This document shows, one piece after another, positions 18,066 to 29,588 of a stretch of DNA of 64,000 bases (position 1 is its first letter; the number at the start of each line of letters is the position of its first letter). A model generated the notes under the pieces. That model did not search any database. It saw nothing but the letters and a program-made list of their open reading frames with translations, and was not told the DNA's origin. The position numbers and the translations under genes were made by a program. Origin of the DNA: Pseudomonadota bacterium (GTDB lineage: Bacteria; Myxococcota_A; UBA796; CAJQPC01); assembly GCA_024228935.1 (NCBI GenBank), contig JAAESX010000059.1, positions 82,609 through 146,608 on the forward strand, in the 5' to 3' direction.

Positions 18066-18979
18066 TGCGAACCGATCTCCTGCGAACCGGGCTCGCCAGC
18101 CTGGCGCTGCTCACGCTGACCGGGTGCTTCGGCGAGCTATTCGCCGGCCGCACGGTCTACATGTCGACCGAGTACCTCATCGAGCAGCCCCGCATCGGGG
18201 GCATCTCGCTCGATCCGCCCAGGCTCGAGGCCGGTCGGGAATACGAGCTGTCCTGGCTGATGCTCGCGCCCGAGGACGCCGCCACCCTGGGCGACGTGAC
18301 GGTCACCACCTGTGGCCTGGGGCGCGACGTTCCCACCTACATCTGGGACCTGAACTGCTTCCAGATCCCCGACGAGGTCACGCCGCTCGCGACCGGGAGC
18401 GGCGTCGACTCGGTGACCTTCACGCCGCCGGACACCCCGACGCTCGACGACTGCAACGCCGCGCTCGAGGAGGAGCAGGACGACATCCCCGACAGCTGGG
18501 GCGACACCGGCTGGCGGGCCGACGACTTCGGTTGTGCGCACCAGCTGCCCATCCTGATCGAGGCCGAGGTCGACGGCACGCCCACGTTCGCCGCGAGCTT
18601 CGTCGAGTGGTTCCCCGAGGCCCAGGACGAAGAGATGCCTCCCGCGGCCCGCACCGAGCGCATCGCCATCCAGGCACCGGACTCGGGAGCGGCCGGCGAG
18701 ACCGTCGAGGTCACCCTGGTGGTGGCGGGCGACCACCGGCGCGGCGAGTTCCAGTGGTACGTCGACGGCGGCGTGCTGGAGAACACGGGCTGGACGGCCG
18801 CGGCGACGTTCGTGGACGACGACCCGGCCTGGCCCGACGGCTACACCACGACCCTGAACCGGTGGACGCTGCCCGACGAGGGCGAGCCACGCGTCTTCGC
18901 GGTGCTCCCGAGCTCGGACGGCTGGGAGGTCTACGCCGCGAACTCGACCTGGGCGGGCACACGCGTGGAGGTCCGATGA
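18065..18979 (+). CDS. Lipoprotein coupled to TonB-dependent receptor
   Basis: A 304-residue protein. ATG 18065 overlaps the receptor stop as TGATG. The signal ends LLTLTGC. The mature protein is beta-rich, with cysteines at about 83, 96, 136 and 159 and an Ig-like second half (ETVEVTLVVAGDHRRGEFQWYVDGG). No named family recognised. Its position suggests a surface partner that binds substrate or caps the receptor, as in other receptor-lipoprotein pairs; that is inference only. Confidence 0.78.
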   Translation: MRTDLLRTGLASLALLTLTGCFGELFAGRTVYMSTEYLIEQPRIGGISLDPPRLEAGREYELSWLMLAPEDAATLGDVTVTTCGLGRDVPTYIWDLNCFQIPDEVTPLATGSGVDSVTFTPPDTPTLDDCNAALEEEQDDIPDSWGDTGWRADDFGCAHQLPILIEAEVDGTPTFAASFVEWFPEAQDEEMPPAARTERIAIQAPDSGAAGETVEVTLVVAGDHRRGEFQWYVDGGVLENTGWTAAATFVDDDPAWPDGYTTTLNRWTLPDEGEPRVFAVLPSSDGWEVYAANSTWAGTRVEVR

Positions 18980-19755
18980 TCCCGCTCCTGCTGGCGTGCT
19001 CCAGCTCGAACTCCGAGCCGAGCTGGAAGGCGATCAACGGCGTGGACGTGAGCCGCTTCCTGCGCATCCCGTACATGTCCGCCCCCATCGCGGCGACGCC
19101 GGGCCAGACCATGACGCTCACCTTCGAGGTGGTCGACCGGGAGCGCGACGACATCGAGATCCTCATCCCCAAGGCGCCGCCGGGACTGACGGTGGACAAG
19201 GGCAAGCTCGGCGCGACCTGGGACGTGCCGCAGGACTACTGGGACAGCTTCGAGCTCGAGGTCATCGCGATGGACGAGCACGGCGCCTTCGAGGTCGTGT
19301 ACGTGCCCTTCGAGATCGACGGCGGCACCTGGCAGGACGACACGGGCGGGCTGGGTGCGGGGACGTGGCTGTACGGGCTGGCGGACGTCTCGACCGGGTT
19401 CGACGGCGAGCTGGCGTTGATCGAGCAGACCGAGGACGTGGACTGTACGTGGTACTGGCCGGAGACATCGCTGGTCGCCACGGTGGAGGACTGTGACGTG
19501 TGCGACCGCGCCTGGGAGGTGACGGCCACCGGCGGGACGACGGCGGATGGGGACTGCGCGGACGTCGCGATGGCCACGGAGACGTTCCCCCCGACGCGCG
19601 TCGGGTTCGCCGCCACCTACTCGTTCCGGGGGTACGAGCTGACGAATGTCGTGCTGACCGAGGTCGAAGACTACGGCTGGGCGCCGGTCGGAGAGGGTAC
19701 GCTCGTCGACGACACGCTCGAGTTCATCGCCCCCTTGGAGTCTCCCGAAGAGTGA
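18976..19755 (+). CDS. Second lipoprotein of TonB-receptor operon
   Basis: A 259-residue protein. ATG 18976 overlaps the previous stop as ATGA and gives the very short signal MIPLLLAC. Residues about 35-110 resemble a cadherin/Ig-like fold (TPGQTMTLTFEVVDRERDDIE, PPGLTVDKGKLGATWDVP). A second beta domain contains CTWYWP, DCDVCDRAWEV and a further Cys in GDCADVAM. No family recognised. Translationally coupled on both sides, so it probably functions with the receptor. Confidence 0.77.
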   Translation: MIPLLLACSSSNSEPSWKAINGVDVSRFLRIPYMSAPIAATPGQTMTLTFEVVDRERDDIEILIPKAPPGLTVDKGKLGATWDVPQDYWDSFELEVIAMDEHGAFEVVYVPFEIDGGTWQDDTGGLGAGTWLYGLADVSTGFDGELALIEQTEDVDCTWYWPETSLVATVEDCDVCDRAWEVTATGGTTADGDCADVAMATETFPPTRVGFAATYSFRGYELTNVVLTEVEDYGWAPVGEGTLVDDTLEFIAPLESPEE

Positions 19756-21725
19756 TCTGGCTCGTCGCCACCGCCTGGGCCGAGGCCCCGATGACCGACC
19801 TCCGTGAGGGCTGGTACCTGCTGGAGTCCGGCCGGGTCGAGGAGGCCGTCTATGTGGCGAGCGACCTGCTCGCCGAGGACCCGGGCGACCTGGGCGCCCA
19901 TCGCCTCTACATCAACAGCCTGGTCCGGGGCCTGCGCGGCACCGACGAGGCCCGCGCGATGTACGAGGCGTGGGTGGCGGCGGAACCGGAGACCGACGCA
20001 GCCCGCTTCGGCCTGGCGGTCACGCTGGCGTGGACGCACGACGACCAGGGGCCCTGGTGCGACCGCGTCGACGACCTGCTGGCGGAGACACCGTCGGACC
20101 CGGAGGACGCCTACTGGTGGCACCGGGCCCGGTATGAGGTCGCCCGGACCTGCCCCGGCGACCGCGACGCCGAGCGGAACGCCCTGGCCGCTCTCGAGGG
20201 CGACGCGGCGTTCGGCTACCTCGTGAGGCTGCGGCTGGCGGACGGCGAGGTGGACGCCGCGCTCGCCGAGGACCTGAGGCGCTGGTACGCGTCGACGCCC
20301 CATGACCCGCCCTACGTGGGCTCGCTGTTTGCTGAACAGCTTCAGGGTGATGCGCTCGAAGAGGCCCAGGCCGACGCCGTCGAGGCCGCCCGCGCCGCAG
20401 TGGCGCTGGACACACCGGTTTCCGTGTGGAACGGCATCAAGGGCCTACGAGCCGCCGGCCTCGAGGCCGAGGAGGAGGCCGCCACTGCGCGCCTCGAGAC
20501 GCTCGATCCCGGCCGCTTCCAGGCGCAGCGCCGACAGGCCGACGACGCCGTGTGGCTGACCCGAGCCCCCCGGTCGTCCGAGACCCGCGAGATCTACTAC
20601 GCCCAACGGAAGACGCCGCCACTGCGCGCGCTCCTCGCGCTGAACGCGCTCGAGGTCCCCGACGACGGACCCGACCGCGCCGAGTGGGAGCACTACGTCG
20701 GCGAAAACAAGGGCTACGGCGGCCGCAAGGGTGCGGAACTGATTCACTATCGCCGATCAATGGAAGCGGACCCGACCCCGGCTCGGACCAACACGTACGC
20801 CTGGGCAGCGGCGCAGCGCGGCGAAGAGCTGGTGCACGCGCTGACCGTCATGGACACGCTGCTGGCGACGCCTCCGACGTGGGATGCGCGCGAGGGCGAG
20901 ACATGGGTTCGCGGCTACCCGGAGTGGCGCGCCGAGCAGCTGCAACTCCGCGCCCGGTACCTGGACACCCGCGCAGCCGTCCTGCTGGCCATGGACCGCT
21001 CCGACGAAGCGGGTCGGGATCTGGCCGAGGCCGTCACCCTGGCGGACCAGCCGATCCACCACCTTCACTACGGTCTGTGGCTCGCGAAGCGGGGCTCGGA
21101 CGAGGCCGCCCTCTTCCACCTCGGCCGGGCGCTCGCCGGAGGCACCGGGCATGGCGCCGAGCGGCGGGAAGCGACCGACAAAGCATCGGAACTGTTCGAG
21201 AAGCTTCGCTGGGCGCCCGACTTCGACCTGTGGCTGGCGTCACAGGCGCCGGCGGAGACCGTCGCCCCCTGGATGTTCGACGCGCTGCCCGACTACCGGG
21301 TCGGTCAACCCTTCCCGGACCTGGAGTTCCAGCTGGACGGCGAGACGAGGAAGGTGTCGGACTTCAAGGGCGTTCGGGTCATCGATCTGTGGGCGACCTG
21401 GTGCGGCCCCTGTGTCGCTGCTCTGCCCCATGTGTCGGAGACTGCACGGCAATATGAAGGTCGCGCCACGGTGCTGGCACTGTCCGTGGATGGGTCGATC
21501 GAGGACGTCGAAGGCTTCCGCGACAGGCCGCGCAAGCCCGCCTACACCGAGGGCTACGCCGGCCGGGACGCGATGACCGAAGCGGGCGTGCGTGCCATCC
21601 CGGCGGTGTTCGTGCTGGACGCCGACGGGTACATCGTCGACTACTGGACGGCCGCTCGCGGAGAGCGGCTGCACCGGGCCCTCGACCTCGCGCTCGAGGC
21701 CGAGGAGCCGTCGGTCAGCCCGTAG
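19752..21725 (+). CDS. Secreted TPR protein with C-terminal TlpA-type thioredoxin domain
   Basis: A 657-residue protein. GTG 19752 overlaps the previous stop as GTGA; the signal peptide is MIWLVATAWA. Residues about 15-500 are helical TPR-like repeats. Residues about 515-655 are a TlpA/AhpC-type thioredoxin domain (GQPFPDLEFQLDG, VIDLWATWCGPCVAALPHVS, AIPAVFVLDADGYIV). The redox pair is Cys551/Cys554, here ordinary cysteines. It is probably a periplasmic thiol oxidoreductase serving the disulfides of the two Cys-containing lipoproteins upstream, or sensing load through its TPRs; both are inference. It overlaps the convergent cysN gene by 11 bases. Confidence 0.85.
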   Translation: MIWLVATAWAEAPMTDLREGWYLLESGRVEEAVYVASDLLAEDPGDLGAHRLYINSLVRGLRGTDEARAMYEAWVAAEPETDAARFGLAVTLAWTHDDQGPWCDRVDDLLAETPSDPEDAYWWHRARYEVARTCPGDRDAERNALAALEGDAAFGYLVRLRLADGEVDAALAEDLRRWYASTPHDPPYVGSLFAEQLQGDALEEAQADAVEAARAAVALDTPVSVWNGIKGLRAAGLEAEEEAATARLETLDPGRFQAQRRQADDAVWLTRAPRSSETREIYYAQRKTPPLRALLALNALEVPDDGPDRAEWEHYVGENKGYGGRKGAELIHYRRSMEADPTPARTNTYAWAAAQRGEELVHALTVMDTLLATPPTWDAREGETWVRGYPEWRAEQLQLRARYLDTRAAVLLAMDRSDEAGRDLAEAVTLADQPIHHLHYGLWLAKRGSDEAALFHLGRALAGGTGHGAERREATDKASELFEKLRWAPDFDLWLASQAPAETVAPWMFDALPDYRVGQPFPDLEFQLDGETRKVSDFKGVRVIDLWATWCGPCVAALPHVSETARQYEGRATVLALSVDGSIEDVEGFRDRPRKPAYTEGYAGRDAMTEAGVRAIPAVFVLDADGYIVDYWTAARGERLHRALDLALEAEEPSVSP

Positions 21726-23598
21726 GCCGCTCGAACTGACCGCGGGCCTCGAGGGCCGCGATGATGGTGTCCACCGCCTCGGACAGCCGCATGGCGTCCA
21801 GGGCCAGCGTGACGTCCGGGGTCATGGGCGCCTCGAAGCCAGAGAAGTCCGCGTTGGGGCGGCGCTCCCGACACAGGCCCTCGTCCGTGTTGACGTAGAC
21901 GTGCAGCACCCGCTCGGCGCCGACGCGCTCGCGCAGGATGGCCCGGTCCGCCCGCTTGAAGCTCGGGTACGCCGCGATGCTGAGCATCCCGGCGTCCGTG
22001 GCCGCGCGGCAAGCCGACGACACGCCCGCCAGGTCCTCGCCCGTCGGATCGACCACCGTGGCGGTGCGGTCCTGGTCGAAGAGGCGGCGCTCCAGCGCAT
22101 ACGCCAGCGCCCAGCGACCCGATCCGGGCAGCCCGGTGAGCCAGATGGTCGCGCCGTGCTGACCCAGGCGGTCGAAGCGCTCGCGCGGCGACACCTGGGT
22201 CTTGGGGCGGATGGCCGAGCCGGCGCGGGCCTCCTTGAGGAGGTCGTCCAGGTCCTGGCCGCCGTCCTTGGCCTCGATCATCCCAGCCGCGACGGTGTTG
22301 TTCGTCAGCGAGTCGATGAGAATGAACGAGCCGGTCGCCCGGTTCTTGCTGTAGTCGTCGAAGTACAGCGCGCGCGTACAGGTGATGCTGACGCGACCGA
22401 TGTCGTTCAGCGCCAGGCTCCCCGGCACGTTCTCGAGCGACTCCATGTCCATCTTGAAGTGGACGGTGTCGACCTGAGCACGGACGGTCTGTGTCGTGTG
22501 CTTGAGCAGGTAGCTCTTCTGTGTGTCGAGGTCGCCCTCGCTCATCCACACCAGACTGGCCTCGAACGTACGCGACACGGTCGGCAGGTTGTCGGCGCGA
22601 ACGATCATGTCGCCGCGGCTGATGTCGATCTCGTCCTCGAGTCGGATGGTCACCGACTGGGGGACATTCGCGCTGGCCGCCTCGACACCCAGGACGTCGA
22701 CGGCCTCGACGACACTGCTCTTGCCGCTCGGGAGCGTCAGGATGGTGTCGCCCTTCTTCACGCCGCCGCTGGCGATCTGGCCAGCGAACCCGCGGTAGTT
22801 CAGGTTCGGACGCAACACGGACTGGACCGGGAACCGGAAGTCCACCGTGTTGTTGTCGTCGTGGATCTCCACCGTCTCCAGGTACTGGAGGACGTTGGCG
22901 CCGTCGTACCAGGGGGTCTTCTCGGACGGCTCCACGATGTTCACGCCCTTGAGCGCGGACACCGGGAAGAACGTGATGTCCTTGAACGACAGGTCCTTGG
23001 CGAACTCGCGGAAGTCCATGCGGATCCGCTCGAACACCTGCTGGTCGTAGTCGACCAGGTCCATCTTGTTCACGCAGACCGCAAGGTGCGGGATGCCGAG
23101 CAGCGACGCGATGGTCGCGTGGCGGCGGGACTGCGGGAGCACCCCCAGACGCGCGTCGATCAGGATGATGCCGACGTTCGCCGTCGACGCGCCCGTGACC
23201 ATGTTCCGCGTGTACTGGATGTGGCCTGGGGTGTCCGCGATGATGAACTTGCGGATGTCGGTCGAGAAGTAGCGGTACGCCACGTCGATCGTGATGCCCT
23301 GCTCGCGCTCGGCCCGAAGACCGTCCGTGAGCAGCGAGAAGTCGATCTCGCCGTCTTCCAGCTTCGACGCTGACTTCACGGCGGCGAGCTGATCCTCGTA
23401 CACCATGCCGGTGTCGTGGAGCATACGGCCGATGAGCGTGCTCTTGCCGTCGTCGACGCTGCCGACTGCGACGAAGCGCAGGAGCTCCTTCTGCTCGTAC
23501 TTGCTGAGGTAGCCCTCGATGTCCGAGCGGATGAGCGCGTCATCGTGCTCGCGCTTGTCGGTCTGCGTGTGGAGACCCTGGCTGTCCGTGGTGGCCAT
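21715..23598 (-). CDS. cysN: Sulfate adenylyltransferase large subunit (CysN) fused to a degenerate APS-kinase domain
   Basis: A 627-residue protein; ATG 23598 overlaps the cysD stop as TAATG. Residues about 40-260 form the GTPase (GSVDDGKSTLIGRM, DTPGHIQYTRNM, NKMD), followed by EF-Tu-like beta domains to about 440. It activates CysD to form adenosine 5'-phosphosulfate. Residues about 480-620 match CysC but the Walker A reads GLPGSGRW instead of GxxGxGKS/T, and the usual LDGDN motif is replaced by VDPTGED, so kinase activity is doubtful. FSGFEAP survives near the end. Confidence 0.92.
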   Translation of the reverse strand: MATTDSQGLHTQTDKREHDDALIRSDIEGYLSKYEQKELLRFVAVGSVDDGKSTLIGRMLHDTGMVYEDQLAAVKSASKLEDGEIDFSLLTDGLRAEREQGITIDVAYRYFSTDIRKFIIADTPGHIQYTRNMVTGASTANVGIILIDARLGVLPQSRRHATIASLLGIPHLAVCVNKMDLVDYDQQVFERIRMDFREFAKDLSFKDITFFPVSALKGVNIVEPSEKTPWYDGANVLQYLETVEIHDDNNTVDFRFPVQSVLRPNLNYRGFAGQIASGGVKKGDTILTLPSGKSSVVEAVDVLGVEAASANVPQSVTIRLEDEIDISRGDMIVRADNLPTVSRTFEASLVWMSEGDLDTQKSYLLKHTTQTVRAQVDTVHFKMDMESLENVPGSLALNDIGRVSITCTRALYFDDYSKNRATGSFILIDSLTNNTVAAGMIEAKDGGQDLDDLLKEARAGSAIRPKTQVSPRERFDRLGQHGATIWLTGLPGSGRWALAYALERRLFDQDRTATVVDPTGEDLAGVSSACRAATDAGMLSIAAYPSFKRADRAILRERVGAERVLHVYVNTDEGLCRERRPNADFSGFEAPMTPDVTLALDAMRLSEAVDTIIAALEARGQFERPTG

Positions 23599-24512
23599 TA
23601 GAAGTAGCCCTCCCGCTTCTTGCGTTCCATCGAGCCGTCCTCGTCGAAGTCGATGAGTCGACCCTGGCGCTCGGAGAAGGTGTTGGTGAGCATCTCCTGC
23701 ACGACCTCGGGGACCGTGGCCGCCTCGGACTCGACCGCGCCCGAGAGCGGGTAGCAGCCAAGGGTGCGGAACCGCACGGACTTCATCATCGGGACCTCGC
23801 CTTCCTTGAGGCGCATCCGATCGTCGTCGACCATGATCAGCGTGCCGTCGCGGACGACGACCGGGCGGACCTTGGCCAGGTACAGGGGAACGATGTCGAT
23901 GTTCTCGCGCATGATGTAGAGCCACACGTCCAACTCGGTCCAGTTGGACAGCGGGAAGACACGGACGCTCTCACCCTTGCGGATGCGCGTGTTGTAGCTG
24001 TTCCAGAGCTCGGGGCGCTGGTTCTTCGGGTCCCACTGGTGGAACTGGTCCCGGAAGCTGAAGATGCGCTCCTTGGCGCGACTCCGCTCCTCGTCCCGGC
24101 GGGCACCACCGAACGCACAGTCGTAGCCGTACTTGTTCAGCGCCTGCTTCAGACCGTCGGTCTTCATCACGCCCGTGTAGTGGTTGGACCCGAAGTCGAA
24201 CGGGTTCATGTCCTGGGACTGGCCGTCGGCGTTGATGTGGACCTTCAGGTCGATGCCGTTCCGCTTGGCGTACGCGTCGCGGAACGTGATCATCTCGCTG
24301 AACTTCCAGGTCGTGTCGACGTGGAGGAACGGGAACGGCGGCTTGCCCGGCGCGAAGGCCTTCAAGGCGAGGTGCGCCATGACGCCGCTGTCCTTGCCGA
24401 TCGAGTAGAGCATCACCGGGTTGTCGAACTCGGCCGCGGCTTCGCGGATGATGTGGATGCTCTCGGTCTCGAGCTGCTGCAGATGCGTCAGGGTCTGACG
24501 GGGAAGGTCCAT
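23598..24512 (-). CDS. cysD: Sulfate adenylyltransferase small subunit
   Basis: A 304-residue protein of normal family length. It carries the PP-loop [20 protein letters not shown], the PAPS-reductase-like [10 protein letters not shown], the [15 protein letters not shown] block and SNWTELDVW. It adenylates sulfate with ATP, and CysN GTP hydrolysis drives the reaction. Upstream member of cysDN with a one-base overlap. Cytoplasmic. The pathway supplies sulfide for cysteine or sulfate for sulfated polymers; no reductase genes are nearby. Confidence 0.94.
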   Translation of the reverse strand: MDLPRQTLTHLQQLETESIHIIREAAAEFDNPVMLYSIGKDSGVMAHLALKAFAPGKPPFPFLHVDTTWKFSEMITFRDAYAKRNGIDLKVHINADGQSQDMNPFDFGSNHYTGVMKTDGLKQALNKYGYDCAFGGARRDEERSRAKERIFSFRDQFHQWDPKNQRPELWNSYNTRIRKGESVRVFPLSNWTELDVWLYIMRENIDIVPLYLAKVRPVVVRDGTLIMVDDDRMRLKEGEVPMMKSVRFRTLGCYPLSGAVESEAATVPEVVQEMLTNTFSERQGRLIDFDEDGSMERKKREGYF

Positions 24513-24548
24513 GGGGTCCCTGAAGAGAGAGGGGAAACGGACCCTCTT

Positions 24549-25482
24549 CTACCGATCTGGCGGGACGTTCGCCACCTCGTTGACCGCGCCACGAGCCCGC
24601 CGTCGCCCCGGCGCGAGCAGTCGCTCGGCCAGGGCCGCCATGTCCATCGTCCGGTCGGGGTCCGCCAGGAGCCGTACGTGCCGCCGGTGGAGCTCGAACG
24701 CATCCAGCTCCGAGGCCCGCGCTCGCAGGGCGGGCACATCCAGCGAGTTGTCGTGGATCCGTTCGGACGGCGGCTTCGTGGTCGTTCTCGTCAGACGCCG
24801 GGCGCAGGCCTGGACCGCGCGCACCGGGACTGGGGGGACATCCAGGTGCTCTCCCCGCACGACGAGCGCCAGCTGACGGAGGTACTGCGCGAGCAGGCCG
24901 ACGTAGTGGAGACGGAAGTCCCCGGGCGACGAGGCAGAAGGTCCCTGACGCCAGACCGTCGAGCTCCACCGAGCCGGACAGGAGCTCGTCGGTGTGCTCC
25001 CCGGAGAGCTCCATCACTCCGTCCGGGCGGAGCCAGCTGAGCTGGAGCGCGGCGCTGCGGAGCTCACCCCAGACCGGGCGCGAGACCTCGGCGCTCCGGT
25101 CCCACCCGCGAACGTCTCCGTCGTCCATGAAGACCAGCAACAGCTCGGCGTCCGAGCCCGAGATCGTGCCCACCCACCGGGAACCGCGACGGTCGTCGAT
25201 CGCGATCATGATGATGGCGGCGATGAAGACCAGCAGCGCCACGACGAGCGAGAGCACCGCGGCCGTGCCGAGGTACAGCCCGACGAACGCGCCCATCGAC
25301 AGCGCCACGGCCGTCGCGATCCCGAACGCCGCCGTCACCCCGAGACAGTAGAGCCCCACCCAGGACGTCACGATGCCCACGCGACGAAGCCCCTGGGCCT
25401 CGGCGAATCGCTCGGCCTGCTCGGCGGTCGGCTCGGCCGTCTCCCAGGGGACGGCACGCGGGATGGGCGTGGGGAACGACAA
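24549..25482 (-). CDS. Membrane protein of unknown function (frameshifted, 5' end uncertain)
   Basis: Two hydrophobic helices occur near the N-terminus (IVTSWVGLYCLGVTAAFGI; AAVLSLVVALLVFIAAIIM), followed by a beta-rich soluble domain (WVGTISGSDAELLLVFMDDG). One extra base in the G/C run at 24920-24923 breaks the frame. Removing it restores a continuous tail (DFRLHYVGLLAQYLRQL onward) ending at 24549. The only start is a weak TTG at 25482, and the divergent neighbour also lacks a start, so the 5' end may be lost. No family recognised. Confidence 0.5.
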
Positions 25483-26590
25483 CGGGGTTCGGCAGGCCAG
25501 CGCGACGTCGAGGACATCACGAGCGCGCTCGCGGACCTGGCGGACGTCGAGGTGGTCGCGGTTCCGTTCCCGGACCCGGCCAGCCCGTACATCGATGAGA
25601 TGTCGCTGATGACGTTCTGGGTGCAGCAGACCGATCGGGACGATCGGCTGGCCGCGCTCGAAGGCGAGTGGGACCACGTCGTGCCGATCGACGCCAAGGA
25701 CATCGCCGCATCCCTGCCGGAGTTCCACTTCGAAGGCGTGCATGCGCTCGAGACCCGCTTCGAGGGCACACCCGTGCACGCCCTGCTGGAGCCTGAGCAG
25801 GGTCGGGTCGACTTCGACGCGGCCGTCGAGCACACCTACCGGGTCGCGGCGGGGACCGGGATCGGCGTGATCCCGGCGGGGCTGGCCGAGCAGGAGCTGG
25901 GTGGCGACTGGGCCGAGGTCGCCGCGATGGCGACGGTCTCGCAGCTGACCGGGCAGGCGGCGGACGACTCCGAAGCGGCCGGGGCCGTCCACGCGCTCGT
26001 CGAGCAGTACCGGACCGCCGACTTCTTCACCGGTCCCTTCCACGGCGTCGTGAAGGTGGGCGCCCGGCCGATCGGCGACACCTACCGCTTCATGATCGTC
26101 GGGACGAGCAGCGAGATGGGCTACCGCAACCGGCTGCAGGTCTTCCTGGACGAGCGGGGCATCGCGCATGAGTCCGTCGATCTACGCGCGGGGCTACAGC
26201 GCGACCGGGGCCGAGGTGGCTGCGGCGGCCGACGACATGCAGCCCCAGTGGTACGACCGTCACTGGGACGCCAGCGACCCCGACGGGGGGAACGCCGTCG
26301 ACGAGATCGAGTCGCGCATGAACTGGGTCCTGCTGGACGCGCGCGAGCTGGGCGTCGACGTGATCCCCCACCACGTCTTCTTCAGCCGGCTGAAGGTCGC
26401 CGACCCGACGACCCCGCTGTTGAAGGACAGCGTGCACGCCACCGACGACGTCCAGTACGGGCTGGCCGCGATGTCGTTCCACTCGGCGACCGGGGAGAGC
26501 ACAGCGAGCGACGGCATCTCCGACGAGCACGCGTACCTGGCCGAGACGGCGGAGACGGTGGTTCGACAGTGGGCGACGCTCGAGGAGTAG
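25483..26590 (+). CDS. SGNH-hydrolase-like protein, 5' truncated and frameshifted
   Basis: The reading frame is open from about 25483 without a convincing start codon (first internal GTG 25552, first ATG 25600). An extra G in 26156-26159 shifts the frame; correcting it joins FLDER to ASRMSPSIYARGYSATG and continues to 26590. The C-terminal LLKDSVHATDDVQYG contains the Asp-x-x-His arrangement of SGNH esterases, and EGEWDHVVPID and VIPAGLAEQ fit loosely. Family assignment is tentative. Divergent from the membrane-protein gene at the same breakpoint. Confidence 0.45.
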
Positions 26591-26683
26591 GCGGCTGGAC
26601 CATCCCGCGCAGGGAAGCGCGCCTGAGACGATCCGGGGCGCCGGCCGCACGCCACTCTGTGGGGAGCCCCACCGAGGAGCCCG

Positions 26684-26989
26684 ATGCAGCGAGAAGCCCT
26701 GGCCCGCCTCCATCAGGAATTCACTCGACGCCTGGACGTCGTCATCGGCTCACCGGTGGGGCGACCGGATCGCTCCTTCTGGCTCCGCTCGGGAGGGTGG
26801 GAGGCATGGTTCACCCCCGTTCGCGCTGGTGTGCGGATGGCGTGGCGGGACCGGCGCGCCCATCCCCATCGCCGGCTGGGCTCAGCGCTACACCGGGTGC
26901 GTGCAGACCCCGACTGGGCCCTCGGGTGGCGTCGCTTGCCCGCGCCCAGCTCGCTCGACGCAGCCCCAAGGAGGCCACGGTGGTGCTGA
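26684..26989 (+). CDS. Small Arg/Trp-rich protein, hypothetical
   Basis: A 101-residue protein starting at ATG 26684, preceded by GAGGAG. Rich in Arg and Trp, with no membrane helix (RLDVVIGSPVGRPDRSFWLR, GGWEAWFTPVRAG). No family recognised. Its stop overlaps an in-frame ATG of the next small gene as TGATG, suggesting coupling. The 93 bases before it hold no gene I can support. Confidence 0.5.
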   Translation: MQREALARLHQEFTRRLDVVIGSPVGRPDRSFWLRSGGWEAWFTPVRAGVRMAWRDRRAHPHRRLGSALHRVRADPDWALGWRRLPAPSSLDAAPRRPRWC

Positions 26990-27273
26990 TGGGCGCCGTT
27001 CGTGTGCTGCTGACGGGGCAGTGCGCAGATGTCTCGGATCCGGGGCTCCAGTGCACGCGAGCTCCACTCATGGAAGCGCTCGATCTCATCCAGGTCGACG
27101 AGTTCGACGTCGTCGTCGCCGAAGACACCTTCGGCTGGCGCGTCCTGGCCGAGGTCCTCCCCGAGGGGCCGACCCTGCTGCTGCCCAACGCCCGAATCGG
27201 CGAAGACCGGCAGCCGCGCGAGCGTTCCGCCCTGCTGCGCATGGAGATGAGCGCCCCCAGACAACTGATTTGA
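26983..27273 (+). CDS. Small hypothetical protein upstream of feoAB
   Basis: A 96-residue protein. AAGGAGG at 26968-26974 sits eight bases before GTG 26983 (GTG 26980 and ATG 26989 are alternatives in the same frame). The sequence has alternating strand-helix features (AVRVLLTG, DEFDVVVAEDTFGWRVLAEVL) that could form a small receiver-like or Rossmann-like fold, but no named family is evident. It ends 51 bases before feoA. Confidence 0.5.
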   Translation: MLMGAVRVLLTGQCADVSDPGLQCTRAPLMEALDLIQVDEFDVVVAEDTFGWRVLAEVLPEGPTLLLPNARIGEDRQPRERSALLRMEMSAPRQLI

Positions 27274-27290
27274 AGTTGCAAGCCATTATC
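27272..27290 (+). promoter_or_regulatory. Possible Fur box upstream of feoAB
   Basis: An AT-rich patch in otherwise GC-rich DNA. The 19-mer at 27272-27290 ends in CCATTATC and agrees with the Fur consensus at about 11 of 19 positions, mostly in its right half. It lies about 35 bases upstream of feoA, where iron repression would be expected. The left half-site is poor, so this is only a candidate. Confidence 0.35.
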
Positions 27291-27324
27291 AACAAGGGTT
27301 AAGAAGAGCGCCCAGGAGCGCTCC

Positions 27325-27542
27325 ATGAACCTGCGCCAGCTCCCCATCGGGCAGCCCGCGACCATCGATCGGGTCGACGGCTCGCGCCGCTTCCGTCTGC
27401 GGCTCCTAGAGCTCGGGCTCGTGCCCGGCACGTCGATCCGCACCGTCCGGATCGCGCCTCTGGGCGACCCGCTCGAGATCCAGGTCCGCGGCGGCCGTCT
27501 GTCGATCCGCAAGGCCGAGGCCCAGGCCATCCAGGTGCACAC

Positions 27543-27546
<4 letters not shown>
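27325..27546 (+). CDS. feoA: Ferrous iron transport protein A
   Basis: A 73-residue SH3-like FeoA protein of normal length (MNLRQLPIGQPATIDRV, LGLVPGTSIRTVR, GDPLEIQVRGGRLSIRKAEA). FeoA is a small cytoplasmic partner of the FeoB permease. Its stop overlaps the feoB start as GTGA, the classical arrangement. Confidence 0.92.
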
Positions 27547-29588
<2,042 letters not shown>

